Assembly (NCBI GenBank): GCA_040954595.2
Contig: CM082577.2
Location: 3,720,001 to 3,784,000 of the forward strand
From: Balanoglossus misakiensis
Taxonomy: Eukaryota; Hemichordata
Length of the DNA: 64,000 bases
Reading direction: 5' to 3'
The translations under genes and the position numbers were made by a program. Each line of letters opens with the position of its first letter. Position 1 is the first letter of the stretch. The notes under the pieces are model-generated. The model did not search any database and was not told where the DNA came from. It worked only from the letters and a program-made list of their open reading frames with translations. Below are positions 43,906 to 57,800 of the stretch, one piece after another.

Positions 43906-46900
43906 TCGTTATTATTACGGACGGCCTTTGATTGGACTCGTTCTACACTTTAATGAACGCAATTTAAATCTCGTTTGTAGCGTCAGCGGAGGGTTTTGGA
44001 CCCGCGACCTCTAAGTCCTGGCCTCTCCGAATTCGGTTGGCGAGGCTTTTGTTTGAGACACAAGGAAGACGCGCGCGCTGTGATGAGGAAGCGATTCCGT
44101 AATTAAAAGTTTGCCGGCGTCGCGCGGTGTAATGTTCGCGCTGTACAGATGAACGCCGCGATGCATACGATACATTCACACAGCTAATTTAACGCCCGCG
44201 ACAGTGTTATTAGCATTTGACAAGGTCGAATCTTTTCGCAGCTGGAAATTTTTAAAAGCGTGTATCACTTGTTTTCACGGTAAACGCCAATTAGGGTGCT
44301 AATTTGACCCGGAATATCGTGTCCGACCCACGGCACGGGGTTTCCAGAAACCTACACTTAGCAGGAAGCCGTTACTATTTGTAGCGTGTTGACCGCAGAC
44401 GATTTCCATAAAGGTCGGCGCACCACGGACTGTCGCGTTTCGAGCTAGCACGAGGTATCATGGATTGTGACACTATTTTGAATTCCAGATAATGACGTAA
44501 TTTTGCAGTTTTAACGCATTTCCTGTGTTTTAAAGCCTTGTAACGGGCATCTTTAAACACCGTGAAATAGTAAGAAAACGTACAATGGGCTGGCCTACAT
44601 AGCTCCGTGACAGTCAGCTTGCTGGTAAACTTTGCGTCATCGTTTTGGTTCAGATTCGGAACTCTCATTTTTTGCTTTTCTTAGCTTTCCATTTAACTAT
44701 AGAATGATGCCGAATTCTTAGGTCTACCATATGTGCAAGAGTTGAACGTTTTTTTTAATCTTCGTGTTATTCAGAAATCGTTGAAATAACTTGTGAGACT
44801 AACAACACGTTTTGATTGTCGTGAAACGACTGGGTCGTGTTTCTCGATCGAATAATCTTGTAAAGGCGGTTGTGGCACATTGCATTTATGTTAGATTAAC
44901 TCGACAGATGTTTCTGCGCGAATTGTACGCGCCGAGTTCACGATGACGATATATGGCGTGCCGCCCAACAATGACCTCTGTCGGAACTTCCCCAACCCTC
45001 AATCAAATGCGACGAAATTGAAATAATGAGGACAATGCGAATTGCGGCTGGCGTGTTCTTCGAAGTCCGTGACTTTTCTCCAAAGACCGCGGGGTATGTT
45101 AGATATAAGACGAAATCGCCTCGCTGAGCACAGAAGGGAGGGGGGGGGGCGATGTCTGTCTGCGTCAATGAAATATTGAAAGAGCCACTTTCCTGATGTT
45201 GCTGTCACGCAGTCTACCGTTCATGCATCGCGTGGCGCGAAACTCTCATACTCATCGCTACTATAGTCGGGCAAACTGGCCATGATACTCAGTCCACAAA
45301 TGGCGATTACACCCTGGTTTTAGAGATAGAGACATAGCAGGTTAGGAATGGGTCATTGCCAAAGGGCCACTAAGACTTCTCGTTCAGTAACGGCTGAAAC
45401 GATATTGCAGAGCTCCGGAATCTTTACGGATGACAAAATACATAATTATTGGCATAGAGTAATGTGTGACATGTACGTGTAAGATGATTGCCGGTTTAAT
45501 ATGTTAACACATGTTACAAAAATCGAATACCATAGACGTGCACTTGGTTATGATGTAGTAATCGGTTTTGTTAAGCATGCTGGAAATGTAAAAGCTGGCG
45601 TGATTGTTATTGGCGCTTGGGGCAGCTGAAGGTTCGTGTTTAACTGAAGGAATGCGGATCACTTTCCGGGAATGTTAGCCATGCAAACGACGTTGTCAGA
45701 AAGAAACAACAACCAGCGCTGTCAGGCGGAGAGACGGCATGACGTAAGTTCGGCAGCTCACAAGCGGTGTAGGAAGTTATCACTAGAGAAGCGCGTCGGA
45801 GCGGTAACCATGGCAACATTGCTTTTTTTCCTCCGGATTATCACCGCGACCTTAAGATCCAAGATCATGCATATACCTTGTAAAATTTATACTCTCTTAC
45901 AAAAGTAAATTGCATACGTGTTCCATCGGGGGCAAAAAACTGTCAATGCAAACGTGGTGCGTGTTAGCATTACATTTTGTACTTTCGGTTAATACATGTT
46001 TGTTGATGTTTCAATGCGCCTCGCGAACTATTCAATCCGATTGAAGACACTGGCGACAGCTGCCAAGATGTTCACATCAAAATGAGAGGGGCGCAGTCTT
46101 TCATGTGCGAAGGCAGGAGAATGAACAAAATGAAAACACCTATATATATATCACTGGATGGATCAGAGTCTTGACCAAGGCACTGGTTGTTTATCGTCTC
46201 TGGATTCTACTGTGAGAGTGTAGCTTTTTGTGATGAGTACTTAGACGCGGCTGCAATCGCGTTGTGGGATGATATAAATGCGCGCTATTTTCTCCGCAGA
46301 CGTGCATATCTTTCAGGAAGGGGAACACTCCGAGAAATATGGAAGACTGAACGCCCAGAAATGACTTCAATTCATTGATATTTTAGAGACTATACTGCAT
46401 CTAGCAGCATTTTCACGGATATTGATTCTGTCAAAGAGTTAAAATAGAATTTTCAATAACTGCATTGTAGTCTTAAAATGCAGGCATACAGCCTGTAGCG
46501 ATGGAAACGGTATTGCCATACACAGTTTACAAAAATAACACGCCAGACAATATGTGACGAGGTAGCTTTTCCCCCCAGAATTTAACCATCGTAAAGAGCG
46601 GGGTATTGGGTTGTCATGGTTACAGTGCTAAGTGATATTTTCCTCAAAATCCTTTCAACTGCGATCAGAAGAACTGGGTATTTATGAGTGCGTGGGCATA
46701 TATGTACCTGATCGGCCCAGTGACACCGAGCATTTTGCCTTGAAACGACGGGGAAATACATGCATGCCATTATACTCACAATGTTTCAAACTCAACTTGG
46801 TCAAGAATTTGAAGGAAGGTCGCCAGTTATACTGACAGGCTTTCCCCTTCAGGGGGAATATTGTCATGACTATCATGTGCGAATCTTGAGAAAGTAGATT

Positions 46901-49377
46901 TGCTCTCACCTCTGGCACGCAGAGGGCAGGGTGGCACCATTAAACATGTTACCTTAGATTGAATTTCAGGAAAAGTATGCGAAATAATATTTATATTACT
47001 CATCCGTCAAAATAAACAGCAATTAAAGGCCGGTCTGCCGTGACAGATTTCCCGGGGTTTTAAACACCCGGAGGCTAAACGTCCACGTTAACCCGCCTGT
47101 TTTGCATTTTTCTTCAGTGTCGAAAATTGAAGTGCGCGATTGGGTCGCGTTGGTGTTGGTTTGCTACACATTAACTCAGCGTGTGGCAGTTACACGCGGT
47201 GGCTTTATTACTTTTCTCTAATTCATCAATACCATCTACAAAGACCCGGTCGGGCTAGTGCAATTCAGCAGTGCCGTATTAGTCACGAAGACGATACATG
47301 CTATCACACCAGCAGAGTAGGAATTGAAACAGTTTTCTCATATAATGTTATAAGCTACCGCAGTGGTCATGATTTCCCGTGTCCGTATATGATAATGCGT
47401 GCATGTATAACAATGCAGTTGGCGAAAAATATATGAAATTACGAACTGCCACCGTATTCTAAGTTCTGTTTAGAGTCATCTCCGTTTAATTATTTTCAAC
47501 TTGAAGCTTGTCTGTAGATGGCAGGGAGGATCGTGTCTGGAATAAAAAATGCATACATATTCAAGACAGCGCGCCGCCTGTCTGAACTTTTCCGTAGATT
47601 AGACGCAAGTTGTACCAAACAACCCCTTTCATCGTCTGTGCTTTCACAAAGGCCGTTGACATCTTCACGTTACATGCAGCCCACGTTTCGATCTTTCATC
47701 CATTACCCTCGGAGGACGAGTGTTTGTTCAAAGTTTGAGTGGCAGACACGGTCTGTTCTACTTGGTGTCTGCTGTCTGTTTTTCTACGCTTCTCTGGTCT
47801 CGTTTCGCGATACAGGTCAAGTTGTTTCTGCTCACTGTTGGCGTTTTCAAACCACGAGATACGCGCAGTCTTTCGAGAACTCGATACCTTCATTTTAACA
47901 TCACATCACCTGGTGAAACTCTCAGAGGATATTATCACGAAAAGTTATACGCAATCATTAAAATGAGACTACCGTATCGATTATCAAACAATCTAATTTT
48001 CAAAGTTTCAAAACTGGTCTTATACAAATATGACGAAATTATAACAGCGAGAAATTCGTGGACATGCAGACATTTGCTTTTTCAGACTTTCGGGATCAAT
48101 GGGGCTATTCAAGTTTTCGCGTAACACGGATTGGATTTACAAAAGGTAAAACCAGTAACCGCAGGCAAAGTTGCATTTATGAATTTTGATTTACTTAGCT
48201 GCATCTGCAATAATTCAATTACTATTGACTTTTCGGGTAGACACTTCCTTAAGTTGCTAATGACACGTCTACTAAAGGTAAAAGTTGACTCTTGCGAAAT
48301 TGGGAAAGTCATGTTTATATCGTAAATCTGGGGCAAATCTGCAGGTCGGGATCAAAATTCCAGAAAAATGTGGAAAAAGTTACCAGGGTTAATTTTTGGA
48401 AGATGACGACAAGTTTATTAGTCGTTGAAAGGGTTAACCTGGAAGCCATTTTGTATGTAGTTCCATAACGACGACGAATAAAATCCCCTCAGGCGAGTGC
48501 TGCAGCTCGACACCTTTATTTTCAATTAAAAGCAATCAACGAGTCTTAGCTTTCGCAAAGAAGTCTCGCCACACCGGAAAGACTTGATCAATACTCCGCA
48601 TCTATCATGTTCCGATGGAAAAGCCATTTTAAATGGGTAACTTAATCCCAGTTCTTCTAACCCTCCAATGTTGCGCCGCGGCGTTTTTTGCCGCGGGGCA
48701 CATATTTGTCATGTCGTTCAATGGTGAGCCCAGTAATAGTCAATGCTACTGCAAACGCACCGCGGAAATTCTTCGTCGGAATAAAAGTCGTGGTTTAATA
48801 TGATATTGGCCACCTTCTATGTAGAGGTTTATGAAATTAAACCTTACAATTTGTGGTAAACCTCCTCAGACCTGCAGGCCTTCAAGTTGAGTTTTGCAAC
48901 ATGTTTAACTTCTCACCATCCTGCAGAAATAGAAAAGCGTGGGAGGATTGACAAAAGTACAATTTTCTGCAGCCGAAGTTGCTTATACGCGTGTCTCGCT
49001 AAAATTGACAGCTGCGCAGAGAAAGTATAACTCGAAAATACTGCGTGGTAAGTGGGGCGAATGACCACGTGCCCTGTGTCTACCGACATGAAACATTTGG
49101 TCGTTGCATGTGCTTCAATAATATGATCTGTCTGGTGCTTGCAAACAAGCATGTTTATATAAGACAGTGTGTTGACCTCAACCGGTGTTATGGTAACGCT
49201 ACCGATGCAGTCGGAGCGTGCAGATGTCAAAATAAATACGGCGTGGTAGAGTCGGTCAGGGGCATTAACTTTCTTCAAAAGGCATATGTAAATCTTTGGT
49301 AGATGGTGCAAGAGTTGGCAGTCTGTGCTACATAGTCTGACACGATCGGGCACAACTTGAAAGTTCACAGGAGCCCC
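43906..49377. other. Non-coding region
   Basis: No exon is recognised. It contains a run of 10 G at 45140-45149. Overlapping open frames near 47.5-48.1 kb have no recognisable domain. Confidence 0.5.
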
Positions 49378-49418
49378 ATTCGTTCGTTCGTTCATTCATT
49401 CATTCATTCATTCATTCA
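49378..49418 (+). repeat. (GTTC)n/(ATTC)n microsatellite
   Basis: Three GTTC units are followed by about six ATTC units, the mirror order of the tract at 16090-16211. Confidence 0.95.
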
Positions 49419-51764
49419 GATGTTCTGGTAAAAAGATTTGTCTATGGATATTTTCGCTTGAAATTTAAAAATGATTTTTTAAACTAAAATATCCAGCACC
49501 CATATCGCAATAAATAAAATGGTATTCAACTGGATCAAAATACTATACCTTTTGCGTGTGCGTCAGTATTCTTCACAGGAAAGCCCATGCGAATTAAAGT
49601 ACTGCTGCTTTGTAGATGCCGACGTTTAATTCAAGACTATCCCGCCACCATATGGCAGGCATTCAGTAACATTTTACAGGAGTTGCATATTTATTTAATA
49701 TGGAGAATATATCACTTCCACTTGTAAAAATTCTCAAATATGAACTTAGTTTGGAGGTGTGACCAGATGGGTTGTCGATCAAATCGTAATCGCGTGCCCA
49801 TCAAAAATGAATGGAGAGGTGGAACTATTACAAGCATACAGAGACAGTGACACACCGCGGACTGATTACGTTTTACTATTCGAATGTTTATAGCCAAACC
49901 AAAGATGTCACTCGCCGTCTGCTTAATCTAAATGTTCCCTTCATTGCAACAGAAGTTCGAGCTACTGCATGATACCATTTAGTCGTAATGCACAGTATGG
50001 TGAGGGGAAAATTATGTTGTTTTAGTCGCGAATGTTTACCATGATGGAATATGTGTTTTGTCCACTATTGTAAAGAACATCATCCATATGCCACCACATT
50101 TAGCATTTAATCCACCTGAAAAAAATATCGTGACGGGGAATCATATATCAAACGCCGACGCACGACAGACATACTTCTCCGGGGGCGCGTATAGTCATCA
50201 TTCCGCATTGCGCATGCTTCAAATAAAAACTACCTGTACAGGGTACAATTAGGTATTCATGAACCAGGGCGGACTAAGTATTCTGCTTTGTTGGTGTAAT
50301 CGGGGCTCAACCGTGATATCGATATCGCCTAGACATCGGTGAGACCGGATCAGCTTCCAGAGTAATTCTTGAATTGCGTTGGGATGGCAACTATTGCGTT
50401 AAGTGCTCACGATTCGAAAAGAAATGGGAAGGATAGTCATTCCCCGTACGTGTATAATTTATCGTCCATTCTTTGTTCTGTGGCATGGGCAGCGTTGGCG
50501 GATTCGAGCGGATCAGCGCGGCTGCACATCGCTCTTGTCATCGCAGAGTACAGCTTTGTTGCGTGCCACGCTTTTAGCGTCGGTGACAAGACGTTAATCT
50601 TCCCCCTGGGAGGGATGGGGAGGTAAAAAACGTGCAGTCATTTTTCATGGCACAGTAGAACTGCATGAATGATTTACGCGTTCTGGTCAATTCGATATCG
50701 CCAGTTAACTCAGTGGAACGTGATTGCGCAGAGAAAAAAATAAGGTTGGGAATTTGTGCGCTGGCACTGTTTCGAAGCCGTATTTTACTGAATTGCCGAA
50801 AGCCGGTAGAACGCCATAGTTGTTGGCATATGACTAGCTTCTATAGCTAAGACTTGAACAGAATTGAATTCAAACATACATGTAGGCCTATAAATTAGCT
50901 CTGTTGAAAAGTCCAATACTAGGCATTTCGTATAGTGCTTCAGAAATTCGATAAAAACACTACGGTGGATACATAAAACATAAAACACTGGAAACAAATC
51001 CAAAAGTTACGGGCAATGGAGCCCGCGGAGAAATCAAATCTCGCGGAAACACGTTTCAGTGAACAGAGGGTCACGAGAAAACCAAACAGAGACCAGAGCG
51101 CGCCGTCAACGACGTGATCAAGATAATATGCAAGTACTTAGTGTTGATGTAAAGACAGCCCATTCCGAAAAAAGTAGAAGCGGTTACGTAGTTGATTTTC
51201 AAAATCTACAAGAATCCACTTAGATGGCGATTGCATTTTGTATTTGTTAGAATCAAGTGGACTGTAAATCTGAATTGAAATTCTAAACAACGTTTAGTTA
51301 CCTGCAAATATGTAGAGTGGAGAATACTCACTTTGAATCTTAGCATTCGCGCTTTTGCGTCGAGCGGGGTTTCCTAAACTGTCCACCGCGCAAAACGGCA
51401 TGATATAATTGCCCTCGACATGAGGCTAATCTTATGGAATGTTAGGAATACATATTCTAAATTCCGTCGATAAGATCTTTCCGAAAACCCCGAGTTTTTC
51501 CTTGTCACCATGCAAGGTCACAAAGATTAACATGCTCAGGAAATTAATCAAATTTCAATGTCATCGAAATAACGTGTATGATACACACAAGGTTGTAACA
51601 TCAATAGGAGCCACTCGAAGCTGTTGAGTTCAAGTAAATTTCTATGGCTGTTTCCAGCCTTCGCAGTGTCATAGTGTAAATCTACAATTTAATCAATTGA
51701 ATGCGTCGTGCTGTCGTTCACTGGATATGAGCTCTACCATAGTGCCGCTGTGCATATATTTTCT
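49419..51764. other. Non-coding region
   Basis: No exon or larger repeat is recognised. The overlapping words TACATGTA and TAGGCCTA occur as one composite at 50877-50890. Confidence 0.5.
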
Positions 51765-51880
51765 TTTATTCAACACAGAGTTTGGCGGTCATTTTGAATT
51801 TCACATTTGTGACTATTTTTTGAGGCAATTTCCACCTCTCTTCAAAATTTTGCACGGTGAACCCCCCCCCCCCCCCCGCT
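51765..51880 (-). repeat. Dispersed repeat family 2, minus-oriented copy, with a C run
   Basis: On the minus strand it reads a G run, TTCACCGTGCAAAATTTTG, GTGAAATTCAAAATGACCGCC and TTGAATAAAAG, matching the order at 39757-39850. The run of 16 C (51862-51877) corresponds to the GGGGTCCCC region of the other copy. Confidence 0.75.
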
Positions 51881-52407
51881 CATTTTCCTTCTCAGATATA
51901 CATTCCTATAACTTGATTTACTTCAAGCAACGCCACTGTCATAATCTTGTTATTAATATGTGTATTTTGGAATGGAAAAAAATATCAAATTACTATGCTG
52001 TCATTCAAGCGTAGGTATCCGGAATAAGACCGCCAATATGTTTAAGGTATTACCCTGGCAGTCGGTCGGAACTATAATTTCCTTTCGGATCAACTCAGAT
52101 CTGATCTCGCCTGTGATCAACAACCGCTAGAATTGTAATTTGGTTTCCCGCGCGTGTGGACGTGACGCTAATTCGTTTGAAAGCTCTTTATCTGTCAGAC
52201 AAGGAACAAAAGATACGGCGAGGAAGAATCCGAACCCGTGCATACCCGGCGCCGGAGGTGTCAAATACGTCGGGCGAGGGTATACGTTGAGGGCGAAGGT
52301 GGTTTTCATATTGTGTTATTGCAAATCATTTAGATCTTTGCGGTTTTCGTTTCGGGTGTAGATATACTCACATGTGCGTATGAATCACTGTGCCATGATG
52401 GCTGCCA

Positions 52408-52466
52408 GTCTGTCTGTCTGTATGTATGTATGTGTGTGTGTGTGTGTGTGTGGATTGATGGATGGA
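52408..52466 (+). repeat. (CTGT)n, (GTAT)n, (TG)n, (GGAT)n compound microsatellite
   Basis: Four simple repeats follow each other directly. The TG-to-GGAT order is the same as at 2078-2146. Confidence 0.95.
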
Positions 52467-53021
52467 TTCCGTGATATTGTTATCGCCACACGTGCAGCGA
52501 CTACAGAATTTCCAATCAAATCAATACGACACGTCTCGCGTTCATTGGAAAGTATTCTATATATACTCTCAGTCCTTTGTGCACCCACGACACGTGATTG
52601 CTTTCCGGTGTGTCTGCGCTGGGATACATGCACTTTGCCACTTGTGTATAGGAAAGCCCCGCTCCAGTAAGCAGATGTGTCTTCAACGCACAGCATATAG
52701 ACCTTGTCGGGTATACATGTACGTAAGTGACACTCTGAACCATATTTGTATATTTTAGGTTTGTAAAAAGGTGAATTAGAAGGCATACCCTGGATTACGT
52801 CATCGGACGTCACGTGCACTCAGCATACATAAAGGTGAGTGTTGCATATTACGATTTTACTTGTCAGCTAAAGTTGCAGAGTATGTAAATAAACGACATG
52901 TCGGAAAGACTCGCAAAACTCCGAAGTTCAAGACAGCTTACTCCCTACTGCATTGCCCGGGAATGGCGACCAATACAAATTCGTCTAACCTTGACATTTT
53001 CATTTTGCATTGAACGAGAAT

Positions 53022-53061
53022 TGCTGGTGTTGCTTTGTACATGCTGGTGTTGCTTTGTACA
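53022..53061 (+). repeat. Perfect 20-bp tandem duplication
   Basis: The 20-bp unit beginning TGCTGGTGTTGC and ending TTTGTACA occurs twice with no mismatch. Confidence 0.97.
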
Positions 53062-54657
53062 AATTACTCTACATGTTCAGATAAAGTATTAACCGCTAAA
53101 TGGCGCTTTATATGTTTCCCCTGCGACGACAGTTAAAATGTTACTCAGGCTGTGCACTTGAACAGCTGGGTCGGTCGGTCGGTGCTGATACCGATTGACG
53201 TTGAAAAAGTACCTTCGCTCTTTTTACGAGAAAGAGCACGGCTCATTTCTCTCCTTATCTCTCTTCATTAACTCTGCCCGTCACTTTGTGATTTGTGTCC
53301 ACAAAACTCCCGCGATTTACGCCGTTCAGAGGCCAAGGTGGCGGTATACGCCACACACGGACAGTTGTATTCTGACACAATTTCCACGGGCGATATTTGG
53401 CATGGTTTGACTGTATTTTAACCGGGGAATATAAAACAAAATATCCAGGTACGTCAGCGACCCGAACAAACATTGCACTCGGAACAACATAGCCTCATAG
53501 TTCCCCTTGAACCACACCACAGGATAGCCTCTTAATTTGATTCAGTATGATGAGCATAATTTGTACCACAAATAGCATAGCAGTTAATCTTGTTTCAGAG
53601 TTTTACATAATATTTGAATGTTTGCGAAACATTGAGATGCATAATCGACGGTGGTGTTAATCATACCATTGCAATTATTACATTTGTCCAATATTGTCAT
53701 GTCATCAAGGAACGGACTGGTTTCCATACGTGTGCGTTGCACGCATATGTCATATTACATCAGCTTATACCATGTAACCTTTATTACCCCTTTAAAGCTC
53801 ATCAGGAAAAGCATACGCTCAGTGATGAGATGAGATTTTTATGTGGTGTGGTCGTCCGCTGATGAATCTTTTTACCTACACCACCTCTTTTCGATTAGGG
53901 AGTACAATCCTCCGGTTTACATAACTACAAGTCCACTTTCGTTCTCTGGCGGGTTTTTGAGCAATTTATCTTGTGACTTGCAGGATTCACCCTAAAAGAA
54001 AATTTACCCGTTTCCACTACTTTACAGACAGCTGTTGTATATTTGGTATATGTGGGCAATTATCGCCTGTCGCCAAATCCGCTCGAAACATGAAGCAGAT
54101 TTTGGAAGAGAGATTACTGTAAAGTATTATTAAATAAGTTTTGTCTGGAACAATGTTATTGCAATTTATGAATGCCACAGAAGGTCACGTCTCTCGTGAC
54201 AGCGATGTGGCTAATGGAATATCCGTTGATGTTAGGTATGATGCTTGTCTGATAAAACTACCGCGAATGCGATCGTTCAAAAAGAGTAGGCTGAAAACGG
54301 GGTTCTCCTGAATGTCAAAATGCGGCATACTTCACCGAGGGAATTAATCGAAGGAAAATAACCCAGAAATTCTGGTTAGACTGAGAGGTGCGTATAATGA
54401 CGGATTTAGACCTTGCAAATCGTAATTTGTACAGTGGATCTCTGGAAGTCGATCAACGCGCGAATCACTAGGGGTAAATACATGTGATGTGTAATTTAAT
54501 TTGTGCTTTAGCAATGTGACAGGATACACGAGGTCCGTGCATACAACAAACCAGCAATTGTCGACGCGAATTACACTCAACAAGCTCGGACCAGTGGTCC
54601 TAGCAACAACCGATTTGTGCCACGTGACAGGTGACATCTAACCCTTACCACAATTCA
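53062..54657. other. Non-coding region
   Basis: Nothing recognised apart from a short GGTC repeat near 53168-53183. Confidence 0.5.
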
Positions 54658-54840
54658 CCCCAAATTAAATGGCCGATCCCTTAAATACCACAAGCTTGAA
54701 ACACCGGCTCCCCCAAATTAAACGATCTGTCCCTTAATACCACAAAAACAGAGCAATAACCCCGTAATAAACGGTATGTCCCTTAATCAATGCCGTGAGT
54801 GAAAACGCGACCACAAAATAAATGACATATGCCATAAAAC
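54658..54840 (+). repeat. Degenerate tandem repeat, about 50-bp unit, 3-4 copies
   Basis: Units start near 54658, 54710, 54760 and 54810. Each has CCCC or a similar start, then AAATTAAA or GTAATAAA, then TCCCTTAA, ACCACAA and an A-rich end. The copies are diverged, so it is an old array. Confidence 0.75.
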
Positions 54841-57800
54841 GAGTATAGTAGAACAACAATCGTGTAAGAACGAATGCGTTGTTCTTTAATACTGGAAAAC
54901 GTGAACAAATCAAACTTAGTGGTGTTGACCCGCTTCATGTTTTCTTTAATCTTAATGAAAACGTCGAAGTAGGCAACGCAGCCATTTTCACAGTCGTGTA
55001 GCTGATATTGTGTGCTAACATTGTGAAGCTTCGCACTGCATCATACAGTAAGTGACGATTTTTTTAAAATGCGTATTTGTGATCTTTAACGAGTGCTACA
55101 GCTTGGAAGCATTACAACTATTTAGATTCCACACTGCATTTATGTATCATTTTGCAATTTATAATACTTTAATACTAATACTGTGGAACATTATGGGTGA
55201 AAATGGATAGGTCACCGTATGCAAAATCCAGCATCCGCAGAATCCGTACCTTATGAAGAAGAAACAAGACAACGCATTCAAAGTGGGGGACATTTACTAC
55301 CATTCTTTACTGTAAAGATGACAAAATGCAGTTTCGGTGGAGATTTCAATCTGTATGTACTTTTTATGCATTTTCCCATATTTACATAACTTAAATTCAG
55401 TACGAAAGTTAGACTATATTAATTACAACAAACGCTGACAATTAAGGCTTGTAATGTTTCCGATGTGATTTAAATTTAAGCAAATTAGAACGCCAGCGAG
55501 AAAAGAAATGGGTCTGATAATCAATTCGGTATATCCGTCTCGGCGCTGGGATTACGGACCTATTTTTTCGAACCATATGTAATAGGATATATAACATACA
55601 TTGAATAGCTGGATGACATCGTTCGGAGCAAATCGCTGCGGCGCATACTCGGTTGATCGCGTAAATTGAAACTGTCAATGGGGATGATCTGTGACGCCGC
55701 CATTCTTAAAATCCACATACCTTGAAGGCCCCCCAGCTTGGCCAGCATCTGTTTCTGTGCCACATCAAAGCGAGCCAAACTAAAATAGCTAATTCTTTGC
55801 CTCGCATGGAAAGCCGTGCAATAGCTCAAACGATAAAGACTCGCGCACTCAATAATACGCCGGCGTTTCAGACATAAATATTTAGCGTTCTTGAGAACAG
55901 TTCGGGATAAGTGCAGACTTGCAAAAAAAAACCTCTGACTTATCTCCGTGGTTGTTTGAAATGCATTTTAAAAAGGCCGATATCGCTGGGAGCTACATGT
56001 GTGTGTTGAATCACACTGTGCTTTCAGGGATTACAGCGCTTATTTTAAATAACTACGAGAAAGAAAGAATGCACTTCGAGGGACTTCTGTTCCATTTGCG
56101 GTGGTTACAAGCGCCGCTTTATCGTCGAGATATTCGCCTTCGCTTGCGCACATGGCAAGTGTCAAAGGTCAACAGCATCCGAAGTAAAAGTCTTGCAACT
56201 TTCCGACACTGACCTGCTTTTCGGTGAATGCGAGTATTTCGCATGTCTCCCAGAGAATCGCTGTATCTCACGTTAGATCTGGCGATGGCTTTTGACATTT
56301 CGGGACAGAGATAGCTAAACCATCTACTTAGAACTTCCATCGGCGGCAGGGCGGTAGCGAATTTATATTTACAAGCGCGCGCGGCACTTTTGAGTCATTC
56401 CGACAGGATGGGCAAGTAGAATGCTCGGTTGATGAATCATTTCTTAGCAGACAGCTTGGGTTTTGGACGAGAACACGTGCAGTCGTGCAGATATTTCAAG
56501 GGGGTCCAGACAATCCATGCATTCGTCTACGTTTATGTTTTCAACAATTAACAGAATTCCGCCCGGATTCTTTTGTGTTTACTAGAAGTAGGCCTACGTA
56601 ACATTGGTAATGTGCTTCACTTGTGACGAAGCGCTTGGTTGAGATTTGCGCGCACAGACATTGTTTATTGTAAATCGCTAATCGAGAACAGTCTGTTGTC
56701 GCTTTGCAAAAAAAAACGTTTAGTGCTGCCCGTTGCAATTTGTTTCTTTTTTAAACAACACGGCAATAACGCTTGTTTGCACTTTAGGCTTTTTAATAGA
56801 TTAATCTTAACGTGATCTTTCATTAAATATAGTTTCGTCACGTTGGGAAAACATCGTGGACGTCGTTTCAGATTTTTGTTTTATTACACCAATAACAATA
56901 TGTATACCATGCGCACGTACTGCATGGCTCCAAGGAAAGGTGGAACATATGACGGCGATGCACTGCGCATGAAAGCATAACAACACGTGCGTATACCGAA
57001 CGATTACGTATTGATAACATTTTAGTGATGCGTGACATGTTTTTCCTTCTTTGAACAAAATAGGAATACACATGGAAATTTTTCGATTGGATTGTTCTTT
57101 GGACATCAATAGAAAATGAATTATTACATGCATGTCGCGCCTTATGTAAATATCTGTCACAACCTTTTTTGCTGTTGCGATACTCTCCAACCTCAGTCTG
57201 TCTCGTTAGTTAAAGGTCTTCAGTCTGAAGAGGTGACGAATCCGAGCTTGAAAAGCGAAGGTCGCTAAATTTCGCGCTCAAAGAATCTTGTGCACCTGGA
57301 TCTCAAAAACAGCGAGTGGAAATAATTATGGCAATCTATATCCGTCTCGCGAGGTGTAAGCGTGTGGCGGTGTAACAGATGATTGTCGTCTGTTGAAGTC
57401 TGATGCACCTAAGCAGACACGCGAAAAGATCTGATCTACTATTTAGGGAGCCGTCATTATTTACGGCTGGGGGGAGGGGGTCCGGAGTAATTTCACGAGA
57501 AATTCGTACGTACACGACTAAATCTTTCAGTTGAAATACTGCGATACATTTCCAAATAACGAGTGGTCCTCCTTCTGCATCTCCACTTTTCGAGAAACCA
57601 CCTTCCAGTTTTCCATTGTTTGAGAGACCCCCGCTGTGATTCCTCCGACTCCCATGTCATAAGTAATGACAGCTCCCTTATGTAATGGTGGCCAGCAGCT
57701 ATGCTTAATTTGCCCCAATGACATAACTATGAACAGTATAGAGGGGCGCCATCTAACACACGTCTTTAGCTACAGGACAGTTTCCAAATTGCCCACAAAT

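Noticed and set aside
43978-44060. tRNA-like or tRNA-derived repeat on the minus strand (GTCGCGGGTCCAAAACCC looks like a T arm)
   Set aside because: The T stem does not pair over five bases, and no acceptor stem or convincing A box was found. A covariance search would decide.
47518-48124. Overlapping plus-strand open frames of 126 and 134 codons
   Set aside because: They use different frames of the same DNA, and neither resembles a known protein.
48913-49395. 160-codon minus-strand open frame
   Set aside because: It starts inside the ATTC microsatellite and resembles no family.
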